Assembly (NCBI GenBank): GCA_029940475.1
Contig: JAPYUT010000015.1
Location: forward strand, 1 to 64,000
Direction of reading: 5' to 3'
Length of the DNA: 64,000 nt
From: Verrucomicrobiales bacterium
GTDB lineage: Bacteria; Verrucomicrobiota; Verrucomicrobiia; Verrucomicrobiales; DEV007
This document shows positions 7,206 to 16,876 of the stretch, in pieces; the first letter of the stretch is position 1, and each line of letters opens with the position of its first letter. A program made the translations under genes and the position numbers. The notes under the pieces were generated by a model. It had not been told where the DNA came from. It ran no database searches and was given only the letters and a program-made list of their open reading frames with translations.

Positions 7206-9053
7206 CTAGCTGGAAAGCACATGCTTCTTGCCTCCGACATTCAACTCGACAGTTGTTGCCGCCAACACCTCCTCGACAGTGGTGTCGCCGCTGAGAACTT
7301 TCTGCCAGCCGTATTCCCGCAGCGTGATAAAGCCCTCTGAAATTGCCGTCTCCTTGATTTGTGCCGAGGAGGCACGGTTGACGATGAGATCCTCAATGGC
7401 GGGTGTTACAAGGCAAACCTCATAAATTGCCAGGCGCCCGAGATAACCGCTATGCCGGCAGCGCTCACAGCCGGCTTCGGATGCCGCGCTGATCTGGTTC
7501 CCCTCGCCCCCCTGCGGGAAGCCGATGCTGTCAAGGTAGCCGGCCGGGTAATCACCCTGCACCTTGCATGAAGGGCAAAGTCGACGCACCAGGCGCTGGG
7601 CCAGGAAAGCACGCACCGAGGCGGAGACAAGAAACGGTTCAACGCCCATGTCCGTAAGCCGCGAAATACCGCCAATGGCGTCATTGGTATGCAGTGTGCT
7701 GAATACCAGGTGGCCGGTGAGTGATGCGCGCACCGCAATCTCCGCGGTCTCCAGGTCGCGCATCTCACCAATCATGACAATATTCGGGTCACCGCGCAGG
7801 ATGCTGCGCAACCCCCGGCCAAAGGTAAGGTCAATCTCCGGCTTGACGGCAATCTGCATCACCCCGTCCAGCTTGTTCTCCACCGGGTCCTCAATGGTGA
7901 CGATGCGGGTTTCCGGCTTGTTCAGCTCGGAAAGGAAAGTGTAGAGGGTCGTCGACTTACCTGAACCGGTAGGCCCGGTAATCAGGACAATACCATTGGA
8001 CATCTTCAGCAGTTCCTCAACACGGTCACGGGTATGGTCGATCATCCCGAGGCGATCAATGTTGAACCTCTCCTGGTTAAGCAGCCGCAAACTGACACTC
8101 TCGCCCTCAACGGTGGGTATGGTCGCCACCCGGACGTCAATCTGCTGGTCATCAAGGGAGAGGTTAATCCGTCCGTCCTGTGGCAGCCTGCGCTCAGCGA
8201 TGTCCAGCTTGGACATGATTTTCAGGCGGGCAATCACCGAGCTTTGCAGGGCCCGTATATTTTCCGGGACCGCAATCTCATGCAGCAAGCCGTCAATCCT
8301 GTAGCGAATACGCAGGTCATCATGCAGCGGCTCAACATGAATGTCGGTGGCACGCTGCTCAAGGGCCTCGCGGATGATCTGGTTGACAAACTTGACGACG
8401 GAGGCCTCCTCGTCATCATCGTCAAGCACATTTGCCTCATCACGGTCAACGTCGAGTGCCTCCATGTCGAGGTCACGCCCGGCAAGAATCTGCTCGAAGG
8501 TATCGGCACCCACGCCGTAAAGTTCCTGGATTCCCTGCAGGATTCTCGTGCGCGATGCCATCGACCACTCGATGGGACAATTGATCATCTGGCTGGCTGC
8601 CTGACGGGCAAGAAAATTAAACGGATCGTAGGTGGCTATCCGTAGGCGGATTTTCCCCTTCGGGGGTGCGGGCGGAGCATCCCCGTTGTCATGCTCTTTT
8701 CCTCCACCCGTCTGCCCGGGCAACCCGTTGCCGGCATCATCGGGATCCTCCTCCTCGATCAACTCCGAGCCGTCGCCGAAGGACAGCGGCAAAAGCCTGT
8801 GCTTAAGGGCAAGCTGGGCGGAACAAACCTCGCGCAACTTGCGCTTGTTGATCGGCTGGAGGGTGTCTTCCCAGGTGATGTTAAGCTCCTCAGCAAGGCC
8901 CTGCAGGAATTCCTCCTCGTTGAAGAGATCGCGATTGAGCAATTCCTCAATGATGGAACGATGACCCAGCGCAGCCTCAGTGATTGCTTGCTCAACACCA
9001 TCAATCTCCGGCGCACCGTTGCGTTCCGCTATTTTTAAAAAAATCTCTTTCAT
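7206..9053 (-). CDS. gspE: Type II secretion ATPase GspE
   Basis: 615 residues. N-terminal MshEN/T2SSE_N region (about 1-190) is interrupted by an acidic/Gly-rich insert at about 100-135 that is unlike its surroundings. The ATPase core has Walker A GPTGSGKST near residue 358, an Asp box (TIEDPVE), Walker B-like GDPNIVMIGEMRD and His box (STLHTND). A four-cysteine zinc module is present (CPSC, then CERC). These are the hallmarks of secretion ATPases of the GspE/PilB family; the gspE-to-gspM gene order favours type II secretion over pili. First gene of the operon; its promoter should lie in 9054-9406. Confidence 0.96.
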   Translation of the reverse strand: MKEIFLKIAERNGAPEIDGVEQAITEAALGHRSIIEELLNRDLFNEEEFLQGLAEELNITWEDTLQPINKRKLREVCSAQLALKHRLLPLSFGDGSELIEEEDPDDAGNGLPGQTGGGKEHDNGDAPPAPPKGKIRLRIATYDPFNFLARQAASQMINCPIEWSMASRTRILQGIQELYGVGADTFEQILAGRDLDMEALDVDRDEANVLDDDDEEASVVKFVNQIIREALEQRATDIHVEPLHDDLRIRYRIDGLLHEIAVPENIRALQSSVIARLKIMSKLDIAERRLPQDGRINLSLDDQQIDVRVATIPTVEGESVSLRLLNQERFNIDRLGMIDHTRDRVEELLKMSNGIVLITGPTGSGKSTTLYTFLSELNKPETRIVTIEDPVENKLDGVMQIAVKPEIDLTFGRGLRSILRGDPNIVMIGEMRDLETAEIAVRASLTGHLVFSTLHTNDAIGGISRLTDMGVEPFLVSASVRAFLAQRLVRRLCPSCKVQGDYPAGYLDSIGFPQGGEGNQISAASEAGCERCRHSGYLGRLAIYEVCLVTPAIEDLIVNRASSAQIKETAISEGFITLREYGWQKVLSGDTTVEEVLAATTVELNVGGKKHVLSS

Positions 9054-9406
9054 CTTTGGCTATGCGCGCAGCATTACCGCTCAAGTTAATATCCGCTCAG
9101 GAAATAGGTATTTATAAAGTTTTTCGGGAAATTGCCCACTGACATTCCCGATCGCTAAAAAAAAACGCAAAAAAGGGTGGGGAAGATTGCACAATCAGGG
9201 GGAATTAGCACCTCGAATTTGAAGGTTCGGGAATTTTACATGACCAGCCTGCGTGTTGCCCTTTAGGCAAAGGAACTGCAAACCCGGGGGCGTAATGTTC
9301 CGGTAATCTTTACGGCGGCAACTGCCCAAAGGATTTAAAAAGGCGCAACAAGCTGTCGCTAAACGAACAACGCCCCATGACTCCATCAAACCCCGCGCGC
9401 CATCGC
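9054..9406. other. Intergenic region between suf operon and gspE
   Basis: 353 bp between the sufD stop and the gspE start, both on the minus strand. It must contain the gspE promoter and probably the suf terminator, but I see no convincing sigma-70 boxes or GC-rich hairpin with a T-tract. It has A-tracts around 9156-9175. A 64-codon minus-strand frame at 9195-9389 has no recognisable features. Confidence 0.4.
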
Positions 9407-10705
9407 TCAGGAAAGGATGCGGCGGAAGCGCCGATCAATCTTCTCCAGGACCACCTTCTCAAGCGCATCGTGGCCGATGCCGTCAACCGCCCCCTTGACG
9501 AAGCCGAAGGTCATGAGTTGGCGCGCGGCTGACTCCGGGATGCCCCGGGCACGAAGATAAAAAAGCTCATCGTCGGTAATCGGCCCGGCGGTTGACCCGT
9601 GACTGCACTTCACCTGGTCGGCATTGATCTCAAGGCCCGGCATTGAGTTCGCCTCGCATTGATCGCTCATCAGGAGGTTGCGGCAGGTCTGGTAGGCATC
9701 GGTGTGCTGCGCGCCCTCCTCAACCATGATCAACCCGGCAAAGATCGTCCGCGCCTCATCATAAAGGGCATTCTTGTAGAGCAGGTTGCTGGTGGTGTGC
9801 GTCTTCTCATGCAGTTGCAGGGTGCGCATGTCCATCTCCTGGCTGTCCTCGGGAATGCAGACAGCAAGCATATCAGTGCCGGCCCCTTCCCCGCTGAGCC
9901 GTGCAATCGACTCGGAGCGCGACCACTTGCAGCCAAGGTTGAGGACAAAGGCACGTATATTGGCCCCGTCAGCCGCAAGGCTGGAGCTGACATGCAGTGA
10001 ATGCGCCTGCTCACTCAGGTTCTGGGTGCGCACGTGGGTGAGCCTTGAATTCTCCCCGGCCACCAGGTCGGTGACACCGCCGCAAAAACCGGGCTGCCGG
10101 CCAGCGGAAGCAATGTATTCCGCAATCGCCGCACTGGAGCCCGGACCCGACACAATAAGGCTATGCGGAAAGATCGCGGCATTCTCGCCTGAGAGCCAGT
10201 GGAACACCTCCACCGACCGTGATAACGAAACATCCTTGGGAATATACAGAAAAATCCCGTCACGCAGTCGCGCCCGGTGCAGGGCCGCAAACTTTACCGA
10301 GCCGAGACGGGCAGGCTCCTGCATGAAGGACAACCTGACCAGGTCAGTGTCCTCCACCAGCGCCTGCGAGAGCGGCTTGAATATCACCCCCTTCTGCGCA
10401 AACTCCGCATCGAGCAGAGGATCGGCAATCAGGCGGTCATTGGCAAAGATGATACGCCCGGCGTTCTCCTCGAGGGCCACCGAGCGGGTGATCAGGTCCG
10501 CCCCCTCAGCCTCATCAACCTCGGCGGCATCCACAATATCATCAAAGGCAAGCTTCTTGAGGTCGGCAAAGCGCCATGCCTCATGTTTGCGCTTCGGCCA
10601 CGGGACTTCTTCATAATCCTTCCATGCCGCCGTCCTGGCTTCGGTATACCAGTGCGGAAGATGCCCGTCGACCCCTTCAGGAGCATCAAAAAACGACCTC
10701 TTCAC
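9407..10705 (-). CDS. sufD: Fe-S cluster assembly protein SufD
   Basis: Scaffold/assembly subunit of the SufBC2D complex, which builds [Fe-S] clusters in the cytoplasm. I chose the GTG at 10705 because GAGGGA lies six bases upstream; a GTG at 10735 without a ribosome site would add 10 residues. The protein shows the SUF-FeS_sp family C-terminal beta-helix region with conserved HTDAYQTCRNLLMSD, KCSHGSTAGP and FYLRARGI segments (the last three are shared by SufB and SufD). About 432 residues, normal for SufD. Third gene of sufC-sufB-sufD, 45 bp after sufB. No sufS, sufE or sufU follows in the window. Confidence 0.95.
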   Translation of the reverse strand: MKRSFFDAPEGVDGHLPHWYTEARTAAWKDYEEVPWPKRKHEAWRFADLKKLAFDDIVDAAEVDEAEGADLITRSVALEENAGRIIFANDRLIADPLLDAEFAQKGVIFKPLSQALVEDTDLVRLSFMQEPARLGSVKFAALHRARLRDGIFLYIPKDVSLSRSVEVFHWLSGENAAIFPHSLIVSGPGSSAAIAEYIASAGRQPGFCGGVTDLVAGENSRLTHVRTQNLSEQAHSLHVSSSLAADGANIRAFVLNLGCKWSRSESIARLSGEGAGTDMLAVCIPEDSQEMDMRTLQLHEKTHTTSNLLYKNALYDEARTIFAGLIMVEEGAQHTDAYQTCRNLLMSDQCEANSMPGLEINADQVKCSHGSTAGPITDDELFYLRARGIPESAARQLMTFGFVKGAVDGIGHDALEKVVLEKIDRRFRRILS

Positions 10706-10750
10706 AGATTTTCCCTCTAATAATCCCTCAGTCACTTGTGAAAAATTGAT

Positions 10751-12169
10751 TTATCCAACCGATCCCTCCATCTCAAGGTCGATGAGGCGCTTGAGCTCAA
10801 CTGAATATTCCATGGGAAACTCACGCACCAGGTCATTGACAAAGCCATTAACGCTGAGGCTGATCGCCTCGGCCTGGCTGAGTCCGCGCTGCTGCATGTA
10901 GAAAATCTGCTCCTCACTGACCTGGCTGACACTGGCCTCATGCTGTGTGGCATGCTGGTTGCCGCGCACCGTGATCGCCGGGTAGGTATCGGTCCGACTG
11001 GCGGCATTGATCAAGAGGGCATCACATTCCGTATTGTTTTTGCAGCCCTTGAGGTGCTTGGGAATATGCACCTGCCCGCGGTAGGTAGAGCGCCCCTTGC
11101 CAACACTGATAGACTTGGAAACCACATTCGATGTCGTCTCATCCGCCGCATGGATCATCTTTGCCCCGGTATCCTGGTGCTGGCCATCATTGGCAAGGGC
11201 AATGGAGATCACCTCGCCGCGTGCCTTGCGCCCCTTCATGATGACACCCGGGTATTTCATGGTCAGGCGACTGCCGATGTTGCAGTCGATCCAGCGGATT
11301 TCCGCGTTCTCGTGGGCAAGGCCCCGCTTGGTCACCAGGTTGAACACATTCGCACTCCAGTTCTGCACGGTAATGTACTGGATCTTGGCATCCTTCATTG
11401 CCACCAGCTCAACCACCGCGCTGTGCAGTGTCGTGGTCTCAAACTTTGGCGCAGTGCAGCCCTCCATGTAGGTGAGCTCAGCCCCCTCATCGACAATGAT
11501 AAGCGTGCGCTCGAACTGGCCAAACTGCTCGGCATTGATCCGGAAGTATGCCTGCAGGGGATGTTTCACTTTCACCCCCGGCGGCACGTAGATAAAGCTG
11601 CCGCCGCTGAAGACCGCGCTGTTAAGTGCTGAAAACTTGTTGTCACCACTCGGGATCACCTTGCCGAACCACTTGCGGAAAATCTCCGGGTGCTTGGCCA
11701 GTCCCTCTGAGCTGTTGACAAAGATCACGCCCTGGTCGGACACCGCCGCCTTGATGTTGGAATAGGCCGCCTCGCTGTCGAACTGTGCCTCAACACCGGC
11801 AAGAAACTTGCGCTCCTGCTCAGGAATTCCCAGGCGCTCAAAGGTTTCCTTCATCTCATCGGGGACATCCTCCCAGCTGCGCTTTGGCGCATCCCCGCCT
11901 GAAAGATAGTAACGGATCTCATCAAAATTAATCGCCTTCAGGTCCTCGCTTGCCCAGTGAGTGGGCATCGGCTTGTCCTCGAAAATCCTGAACGCCCGCT
12001 TGCGAAAGTCCGTGATCCACCGGTCCTCACCCTTGACCCCGGCAATGTAGTCGATGGTCTCCTCCGTCAGGCCCCGGCCCGCATCGTGCTTGTATTCCAC
12101 ATCATAGTGAAAATCACCCTTGTCGCGATCGATGTCGATGCTCGCAGCGGCATCTGTATCAGTATTCAT
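10751..12169 (-). CDS. sufB: Fe-S cluster assembly scaffold SufB
   Basis: 472 residues, the usual SufB length. Strongly conserved segments are visible: PTHWASEDL near the N-terminus, [44 protein letters not shown] and [13 protein letters not shown]. SufB is the scaffold on which the SufBC2D complex assembles Fe-S clusters. It lies 13 bp downstream of sufC and 45 bp upstream of sufD. The call is secure from sequence alone. Confidence 0.98.
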   Translation of the reverse strand: MNTDTDAAASIDIDRDKGDFHYDVEYKHDAGRGLTEETIDYIAGVKGEDRWITDFRKRAFRIFEDKPMPTHWASEDLKAINFDEIRYYLSGGDAPKRSWEDVPDEMKETFERLGIPEQERKFLAGVEAQFDSEAAYSNIKAAVSDQGVIFVNSSEGLAKHPEIFRKWFGKVIPSGDNKFSALNSAVFSGGSFIYVPPGVKVKHPLQAYFRINAEQFGQFERTLIIVDEGAELTYMEGCTAPKFETTTLHSAVVELVAMKDAKIQYITVQNWSANVFNLVTKRGLAHENAEIRWIDCNIGSRLTMKYPGVIMKGRKARGEVISIALANDGQHQDTGAKMIHAADETTSNVVSKSISVGKGRSTYRGQVHIPKHLKGCKNNTECDALLINAASRTDTYPAITVRGNQHATQHEASVSQVSEEQIFYMQQRGLSQAEAISLSVNGFVNDLVREFPMEYSVELKRLIDLEMEGSVG

Positions 12170-12182
12170 TTTTAAAAATGTA

Positions 12183-12941
12183 TCAGGTGGTTGCCAGTTG
12201 TTCTTCCTTCACCCAGTCATAGCCCTTCTCCTCAAGCTCAAGTGCCAGGCCCTTGTCCCCGCTACGGATAATTCTGCCTCCCGAAAGCACATGCACATGA
12301 TCAGGAACAATGTAATCGAGCAGGCGCTGATAATGGGTAATGACAAGAAATCCGCGCTCCGGGGAGCGCATCGCGTTGACTCCTTCGGCAACCACCTTCA
12401 AAGCATCGATGTCCAGGCCGCTGTCAGTCTCATCGAGAACGGCGTATTTGGGCTCAAGCATCGTCATTTGCAGGATCTCGTTGCGCTTTTTCTCGCCACC
12501 CGAGAAACCCTCATTGACTGAGCGGCCGGTAAATTTACGATCAATCCCGAGCTCATCCATCCTGTCATACATCTGCTTGTAGAAGGCAACAGCGTCGATC
12601 TCCTCCCCCTCAGGCAGGCGGGCCTGCAATGCTGCGCGCAGGAAATTGGCGTTACTTACCCCGGGAATCTCTGCCGGGTACTGGAAGGCCAGGAAAAGGC
12701 CGGCGCGCGCGCGCGCATCAACATTCATTTCGAGCAGGTTTTTGCCATCCAGCAACACCTCACCCGAGCTCACCTGGTAATCCTCATGACCGGCCATCAC
12801 CTTGGCCAGCGTGCTCTTGCCCGAGCCGTTTGGCCCCATGATGGCATGCACCTCCCCCTTGGGAACAGTGAGGGTCAAACCCCTGAGTATTTCATTGCCG
12901 TCTACACTGGCATGCAGGTCCTTGATCTCGATACTGCTCAT
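12183..12941 (-). CDS. sufC: Fe-S cluster assembly ATPase SufC
   Basis: 252 residues, ABC-type ATPase of the SufBC2D complex. Walker [10 protein letters not shown] at about 37-45, signature motif [11 protein letters not shown] near 147, Walker B with [11 protein letters not shown] near 170, and the H-loop ITHYQRLL, all characteristic of SufC rather than of transporters (no membrane partner; SufB/SufD next to it). It starts 39 bp downstream of the Fur-family regulator and is likely cotranscribed with it and with sufB/sufD. Confidence 0.97.
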   Translation of the reverse strand: MSSIEIKDLHASVDGNEILRGLTLTVPKGEVHAIMGPNGSGKSTLAKVMAGHEDYQVSSGEVLLDGKNLLEMNVDARARAGLFLAFQYPAEIPGVSNANFLRAALQARLPEGEEIDAVAFYKQMYDRMDELGIDRKFTGRSVNEGFSGGEKKRNEILQMTMLEPKYAVLDETDSGLDIDALKVVAEGVNAMRSPERGFLVITHYQRLLDYIVPDHVHVLSGGRIIRSGDKGLALELEEKGYDWVKEEQLATT

Positions 12942-12980
12942 GATGAGTTAAATAAAATTTTCCTGAAGATTGTTAAGTTT

Positions 12981-13403
12981 CTATGCAGAGCGGCTCGACT
13001 CTATTTTCTGCTTGCGTACGCATTGCGGACAATACCCGCGCACAGCGACCTCAAAACGTTCCACCACGGCTCCCCGGGGCAGCTTAACCGCCTTGGAGGC
13101 CTGAACTCCCTCCTTGAGTTGAACATCAAGGACAGTACCGCATTTCTCACAGTGGAAATGCCCGTGTGGTGCAAGGTTACCGCAATAGCGGGACGGCTCA
13201 CGATCAACGTTCACCTGTATGATGAAACCCGCCCCGGACAGGGTATCAAGGCAGTTGTATACCGTTGCCAGGGAAATCGCCGGCATCCGCTCCTTGACGC
13301 GCATGAATACATCCGTTGCCGTCGGGTGATCCGGATGTTCCATCAACACCTCATACACTTCACGGCGCTGCGGCGTCATGCGGTGACCATCACCGAGTTT
13401 CAT
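12981..13403 (-). CDS. Fur-family metal/peroxide-responsive regulator
   Basis: 140 residues from the ATG at 13403, chosen because GGAAAG lies just upstream and the length then matches Fur proteins; the frame is open to 13469. It has a winged-helix DNA-binding domain (RMTPQRREVYEVL, SLATVYNCLDTL) and a C-terminal dimerisation domain with the structural zinc cysteines CEKC and CPQC and a GHFHCEKCG loop. Family members repress iron, zinc, manganese or peroxide regulons; which one cannot be told from sequence alone. Placement as the first gene before sufC-B-D suggests it controls Fe-S assembly in response to iron or peroxide, a role taken by IscR or SufR in other phyla. A palindromic A/T-rich site precedes it. 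Confidence 0.93.
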   Translation of the reverse strand: MKLGDGHRMTPQRREVYEVLMEHPDHPTATDVFMRVKERMPAISLATVYNCLDTLSGAGFIIQVNVDREPSRYCGNLAPHGHFHCEKCGTVLDVQLKEGVQASKAVKLPRGAVVERFEVAVRGYCPQCVRKQKIESSRSA

Positions 13404-13454
13404 TGAAGCTTTCCATCCATTGCTTGCAGCCATGTAAGCAACATATAGCCGGGC

Positions 13455-13477
13455 GATAATCCTTATCAATAATTATT
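13455..13477. promoter_or_regulatory. Candidate Fur/PerR-type operator
   Basis: GATAATCCTTATC at 13455-13467 is a near-perfect inverted repeat (GATAA/TTATC) followed by the palindrome AATAATTATT at 13468-13477. This resembles the GATAAT-rich inverted repeats bound by Fur and PerR. It lies 50-75 bp upstream of the Fur-family gene start and 70-90 bp upstream of proC on the other strand. It may serve autoregulation of the fur-suf operon. No binding evidence beyond the motif. Confidence 0.55.
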
Positions 13478-13545
13478 CTAAATAAAATTAAGGGATACTT
13501 TTCACGCCATTCGACTTGTTTCCTGAGATCGCTATACTTGCCACC

Positions 13546-14346
13546 ATGAAACTTGGAATCATCGGATGCGGCAAAATGGGATCCGCCCTGCTCAAGGGTG
13601 CAGTGCAGTCAAAGGCTGTCAATCCGGCGGAAGTTTTTCTGCATGATGCCTATATGTCACTTGCCGAGCAACTGGCCGGTGACATCGGCGCGACAGCCCT
13701 TGATTCAAATGCTGCGGTAATCGTGCAATCGGAAGTGGTTCTGCTCTGCGTCAAGCCGCAGGATATGCTCGATATGCTGCGCGCATTGCCCACACTCTCC
13801 ACCTCCCCGCTGTTCATATCCATTGCCGCCGGCCTCAAACTCGCCGCACTTGAGGAAGTCCTGGGAGTAGACGCCCGGATCATCCGCGTGATGCCAAATA
13901 CCCCTGCCCTTGTCGGCAAGGGAGCCTCGGCATTCTCCAGAGGATCCTGTGCAAATGATGCAGATGCCGGTTTTGTCCATGCCATCCTGAAGGCAGTGGG
14001 GATAGTCACCGAGGTGTCCGAAAAGCAACTCGACGCGGTAACCGGGCTCAGTGGCAGTGGCCCGGCATACATCTACACGGTAATAGAAGCACTCGCTGAG
14101 GGTGGAGTCCTGATGGGCTTACCGAAGGACGAGGCATTGATGCTCGCCACCCAGACGGTGGCGGGAGCCGCGGAAATGGTCATCCATACCGGCGAAGATC
14201 CCGCCGCGCTCAGGGATCAGGTCGCCAGTCCCGGCGGAACAACCGTTGCCGGGCTGGCAGCACTCGAAGCCGGGGCTTTACGCGCAACCCTGATAGATGC
14301 CGTGCGCAGCGCCACGCAGCGTTCCACCGAGCTCGGCGTATCGTGA
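13546..14346 (+). CDS. proC: Pyrroline-5-carboxylate reductase
   Basis: 266 residues from the ATG at 13546 (MKLGIIGCGKMG); the frame extends ten codons upstream but the Rossmann start fits the inner ATG. Catalyses the last step of proline synthesis, NAD(P)H-dependent reduction of pyrroline-5-carboxylate. The N-terminal GCGKMG nucleotide-binding motif, VKPQDM, RVMPNTPALVGKGASAF and the C-terminal signature AVTGLSGSGPAYIY with LRDQVASPGGTTVAGLAALE are all diagnostic. It is divergent from the Fur-family gene and overlaps the following nucleotidyltransferase gene by four bases (GTGA). Confidence 0.97.
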   Translation: MKLGIIGCGKMGSALLKGAVQSKAVNPAEVFLHDAYMSLAEQLAGDIGATALDSNAAVIVQSEVVLLCVKPQDMLDMLRALPTLSTSPLFISIAAGLKLAALEEVLGVDARIIRVMPNTPALVGKGASAFSRGSCANDADAGFVHAILKAVGIVTEVSEKQLDAVTGLSGSGPAYIYTVIEALAEGGVLMGLPKDEALMLATQTVAGAAEMVIHTGEDPAALRDQVASPGGTTVAGLAALEAGALRATLIDAVRSATQRSTELGVS

Positions 14347-15086
14347 ATGTCCTGATCCTCGCCGCAGGCTACGGGATACGCCTGCACCCGATTACCCGGA
14401 CCCTCAGCAAGGCCCTGATTGAGATCGGTGGCAAACCGATGATTGAGCATGTGGTTGAGAAATTTGCCCGCTTTGGGGAAATCACCATCGTCACCAACCG
14501 GAAATTTGCCGATGACTTCGACCACTGGCGTAAGGGATTCGTGCGGCGCCACCCGGAAATTCACATCAGGTTGCTTGATAACGGTTCAACCTCCGTCGAG
14601 AACCGCCTGGGGGCCAACGGCGATATTGCCTTCTCCATTGCAGAGGCCGGGCTAGGCGGTAAAGAACTCCTGATCGTTGGCTCAGACAACCTGTTCACAG
14701 AACCACAGGATGCCTTCGTGCATTTCGCCGCTGATAAACCTGCAACAATTGCCACCTGCAATCTTGGTTCAAGGGAAGAGGTAAAGCGCTTTGCCGCCGT
14801 TATGGCAGAAGTCAATGGCCGGATTATCTCCTTCGAGGAAAAGCCCGACAATCCCCCTTCCACCCTGGCGGGCACAATGCTCTACCACCTGGCGGCAACA
14901 ACCGTCCCCCTGGCGCGCGAATATCTCGACTCCGGCGGTAACGCTGACAACGCAGGATACTTCTTCGCCTGGCTCGGCAACCGCATCGAGACTTTCGCCT
15001 GTCCGCTCAAGGGCGAATGGATTGATGTCGGCTCACATGACTCGCTTAAACGCGCACTGGAACTGACGGCGGCAAAACACTCCTGA
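14343..15086 (+). CDS. Sugar-phosphate nucleotidyltransferase
   Basis: 247 residues, GTG start overlapping the proC stop. N-terminal LILAAGYGIRLHPIT is the NTP-binding signature of nucleotidyl transferases that activate sugar phosphates (thymidylyl-, uridylyl-, mannosyl- or MurNAc-1-P types); SKALIEIGGKPMIEH and VGSDNLF (metal/nucleotide site) follow, and ISFEEKPDNP near 160 is the typical sugar-binding loop. At this length it lacks the left-handed beta-helix domain of acetyltransferase fusions. The exact sugar is not determinable. Coupling to proC by translation overlap is probably incidental to function. Confidence 0.85.
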   Translation: MNVLILAAGYGIRLHPITRTLSKALIEIGGKPMIEHVVEKFARFGEITIVTNRKFADDFDHWRKGFVRRHPEIHIRLLDNGSTSVENRLGANGDIAFSIAEAGLGGKELLIVGSDNLFTEPQDAFVHFAADKPATIATCNLGSREEVKRFAAVMAEVNGRIISFEEKPDNPPSTLAGTMLYHLAATTVPLAREYLDSGGNADNAGYFFAWLGNRIETFACPLKGEWIDVGSHDSLKRALELTAAKHS

Positions 15087-15191
15087 ATACCTCCGGGTTA
15101 CTAAACCCCAACCTGCTCCGTAAACACGCTTCCCCCGCATGCCTTGCCGGCAACGCTGTTGCTCTACAGTCGCAAATCAGTTCTCAAGTAT

Positions 15192-15884
15192 TCAATCTCC
15201 CCACAGAAATTTAATCCCCATGAGAATAACGACGACAAGGATCATTGCTGTAAACACTGTCATTACAAATTTCTTCCCCGCGGTCCTTTCCCGCACCGCA
15301 GGATTACTTTGCGTGCCTTTCTCCGATGCAACCACCTGTTGGTTACACTGCTGCTGAAATTCACCTGTTGACTCCCCGGCACTGCCACTTTCCCCTGCCT
15401 TCCCGGTATCGGGATGTAAATCATCCAGCGTCCTGCTGAACTGCTCGCGCAAATTATCAGAATTGGTCTTATCTTTAGTTAATCGCAATTTCTTATCCTG
15501 CTCCCCCGTTCCACCTGCCGGTGTTGATAATACCTTTGTCGCGCGGGCTGAAATCGCACCCGGACTCTTCCCTTCCACCAATCCCTCATCCTTTGATTGC
15601 GTCGCGGTTTTTTCTGTCCATGACGGTGAATTTTTACGGAGATGCCGCGGTAAAAATAAACCGTGGCTCTCGGACTTCTTGATTGCCTCGAGATCAACGC
15701 TGGTAGTCTCTTTTATCTCAGGGGTGGAGATCAACTCAATATGCGGTTCACCTTCAGAGGGAATTGACGCGCGCAAGGTAGAGCCACAGAGAGGATGAAC
15801 AAAATCCTTCCCTGAAAACCGGAAAATCACCTGCACCGGGCGGCCACACATGGGACAGTTAAACCAGTTTTCTTTCCGTGCCAT
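15192..15884 (-). CDS. Tail-anchored zinc-ribbon protein of unknown function
   Basis: 230 residues. N-terminal CPMC (10-13) and HPLC (30-33) form a short zinc-ribbon-like knuckle. Residues about 60-200 are low-complexity, rich in Ser, Thr, Lys, Glu and Gln, and probably disordered. A single hydrophobic helix at about 208-226 ends the protein, with the soluble part predicted to be cytoplasmic. I do not recognise the family; similar zinc-ribbon plus C-terminal TM proteins occur in planctomycetes and verrucomicrobia without known role. It stands alone, convergent with the nucleotidyltransferase gene. Confidence 0.7.
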   Translation of the reverse strand: MARKENWFNCPMCGRPVQVIFRFSGKDFVHPLCGSTLRASIPSEGEPHIELISTPEIKETTSVDLEAIKKSESHGLFLPRHLRKNSPSWTEKTATQSKDEGLVEGKSPGAISARATKVLSTPAGGTGEQDKKLRLTKDKTNSDNLREQFSRTLDDLHPDTGKAGESGSAGESTGEFQQQCNQQVVASEKGTQSNPAVRERTAGKKFVMTVFTAMILVVVILMGIKFLWGD

Positions 15885-15958
15885 TCAATGCCTGGGAATA
15901 CGTTTTACTTTCTCAATAACATATCAACAAACCGCCAGCTCACTGGCACCTCTTTGGA

Positions 15959-16876
15959 TTACCCCTCGGTAATCAGGGGTAATCTCTGTTTTTCCTGCGC
16001 TCCGCGCAAGTCGTAAAGTTCAACCGCATTACCACCAAGGAAAGCCTGTTTTTCCTGCTCATTAAGGGACTCATCAAAAAGTACAAAATCAAGACTTTGA
16101 CGGTAAGTGAAGTCAACCATCGTGCGCGGCCAGTCCGAACCCCACATCAACTTCCCGATACCGACTTCATTGACTGCCTCCCTGATCATCCTCCGGGCAC
16201 CGGAAAACGGGTAACCTTCCGATCGATACAGCCAAATAATCCCCCCACATTCAAGCAATACGTTCTCATGCCGGCAAAGGTGTAATTGCCCGGGCCAGCC
16301 ATCGCGATTGGGCATTCCGAAATGCCCAATCGCCACCTTTAACTGCGGATAATTGGCAATCATCCTCTCAAACTCCAATACCTGCTCCTGCCCTTCGGAA
16401 AAATCGACTGCCAGCACCAGGCCCTCCGCCTCCATGCGCTCCCAGATCGCAAACAGACGCTGATCATCAAGTGCCACCTTCCCGAGCAAGTGCCCCGCGC
16501 ACAACTTCAGTCCGCGAAAGCCCTGATCAAACAACGCGAAAGCTTCCCCTGCAACCGTGTCTGTACGGAAGAAGTCCGCCAGTGCATGGACAAAGAAACG
16601 CCCCGGATAACGCGCGCATGCCTCAAGCAGGTAATCGTTCTGCGGACCATCAAGGTATTCCTGGACAACCACGCCTGCCGCCACACCCGCCGCATCAAAC
16701 TCGCCGATCACCAACTCCGCACGGGCGGCACAGTCAGTCATGTGCGCAGGCATGCCCAGCATTTCATCATCGCCAATGCGAATCCTCCCGCCCTCAAGTG
16801 CCACTACGGTTTTTTCTCCAGCAACTCGTCCATCAACCCGTTCCCAAATATGCATGTGGGCATCGATAATAATCAT
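15959..16876 (-). CDS. Amidohydrolase-family TIM-barrel hydrolase
   Basis: 305 residues from the ATG at 16876 (MIIIDAHMHIWE), which has AGGA about nine bases upstream; a longer reading to 16906 lacks support. The N-terminal HxH motif (His7, His9), a metal/catalytic-type His in VAIGHFGMPN, and the late MWGSDWPRT motif (catalytic Asp) match the amidohydrolase_2 family (2-pyrone-4,6-dicarboxylate lactonase and fuconolactonase-like enzymes). Substrate unknown; lactone hydrolysis in sugar or aromatic catabolism would fit the family. It is divergently oriented to the PSCyt1 gene. Confidence 0.85.
   Translation of the reverse strand: MIIIDAHMHIWERVDGRVAGEKTVVALEGGRIRIGDDEMLGMPAHMTDCAARAELVIGEFDAAGVAAGVVVQEYLDGPQNDYLLEACARYPGRFFVHALADFFRTDTVAGEAFALFDQGFRGLKLCAGHLLGKVALDDQRLFAIWERMEAEGLVLAVDFSEGQEQVLEFERMIANYPQLKVAIGHFGMPNRDGWPGQLHLCRHENVLLECGGIIWLYRSEGYPFSGARRMIREAVNEVGIGKLMWGSDWPRTMVDFTYRQSLDFVLFDESLNEQEKQAFLGGNAVELYDLRGAQEKQRLPLITEG

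Noticed and set aside
7206-9053. Type IV pilus rather than type II secretion
   Set aside because: GspE and PilB are alike, but the operon order E-F-G-H-I-J-K-L-M with GspG calcium-loop residues fits type II secretion.
9195-9389. 64-codon minus-strand frame between sufD and gspE
   Set aside because: No motif, no ribosome site, Cys-rich random-looking sequence.
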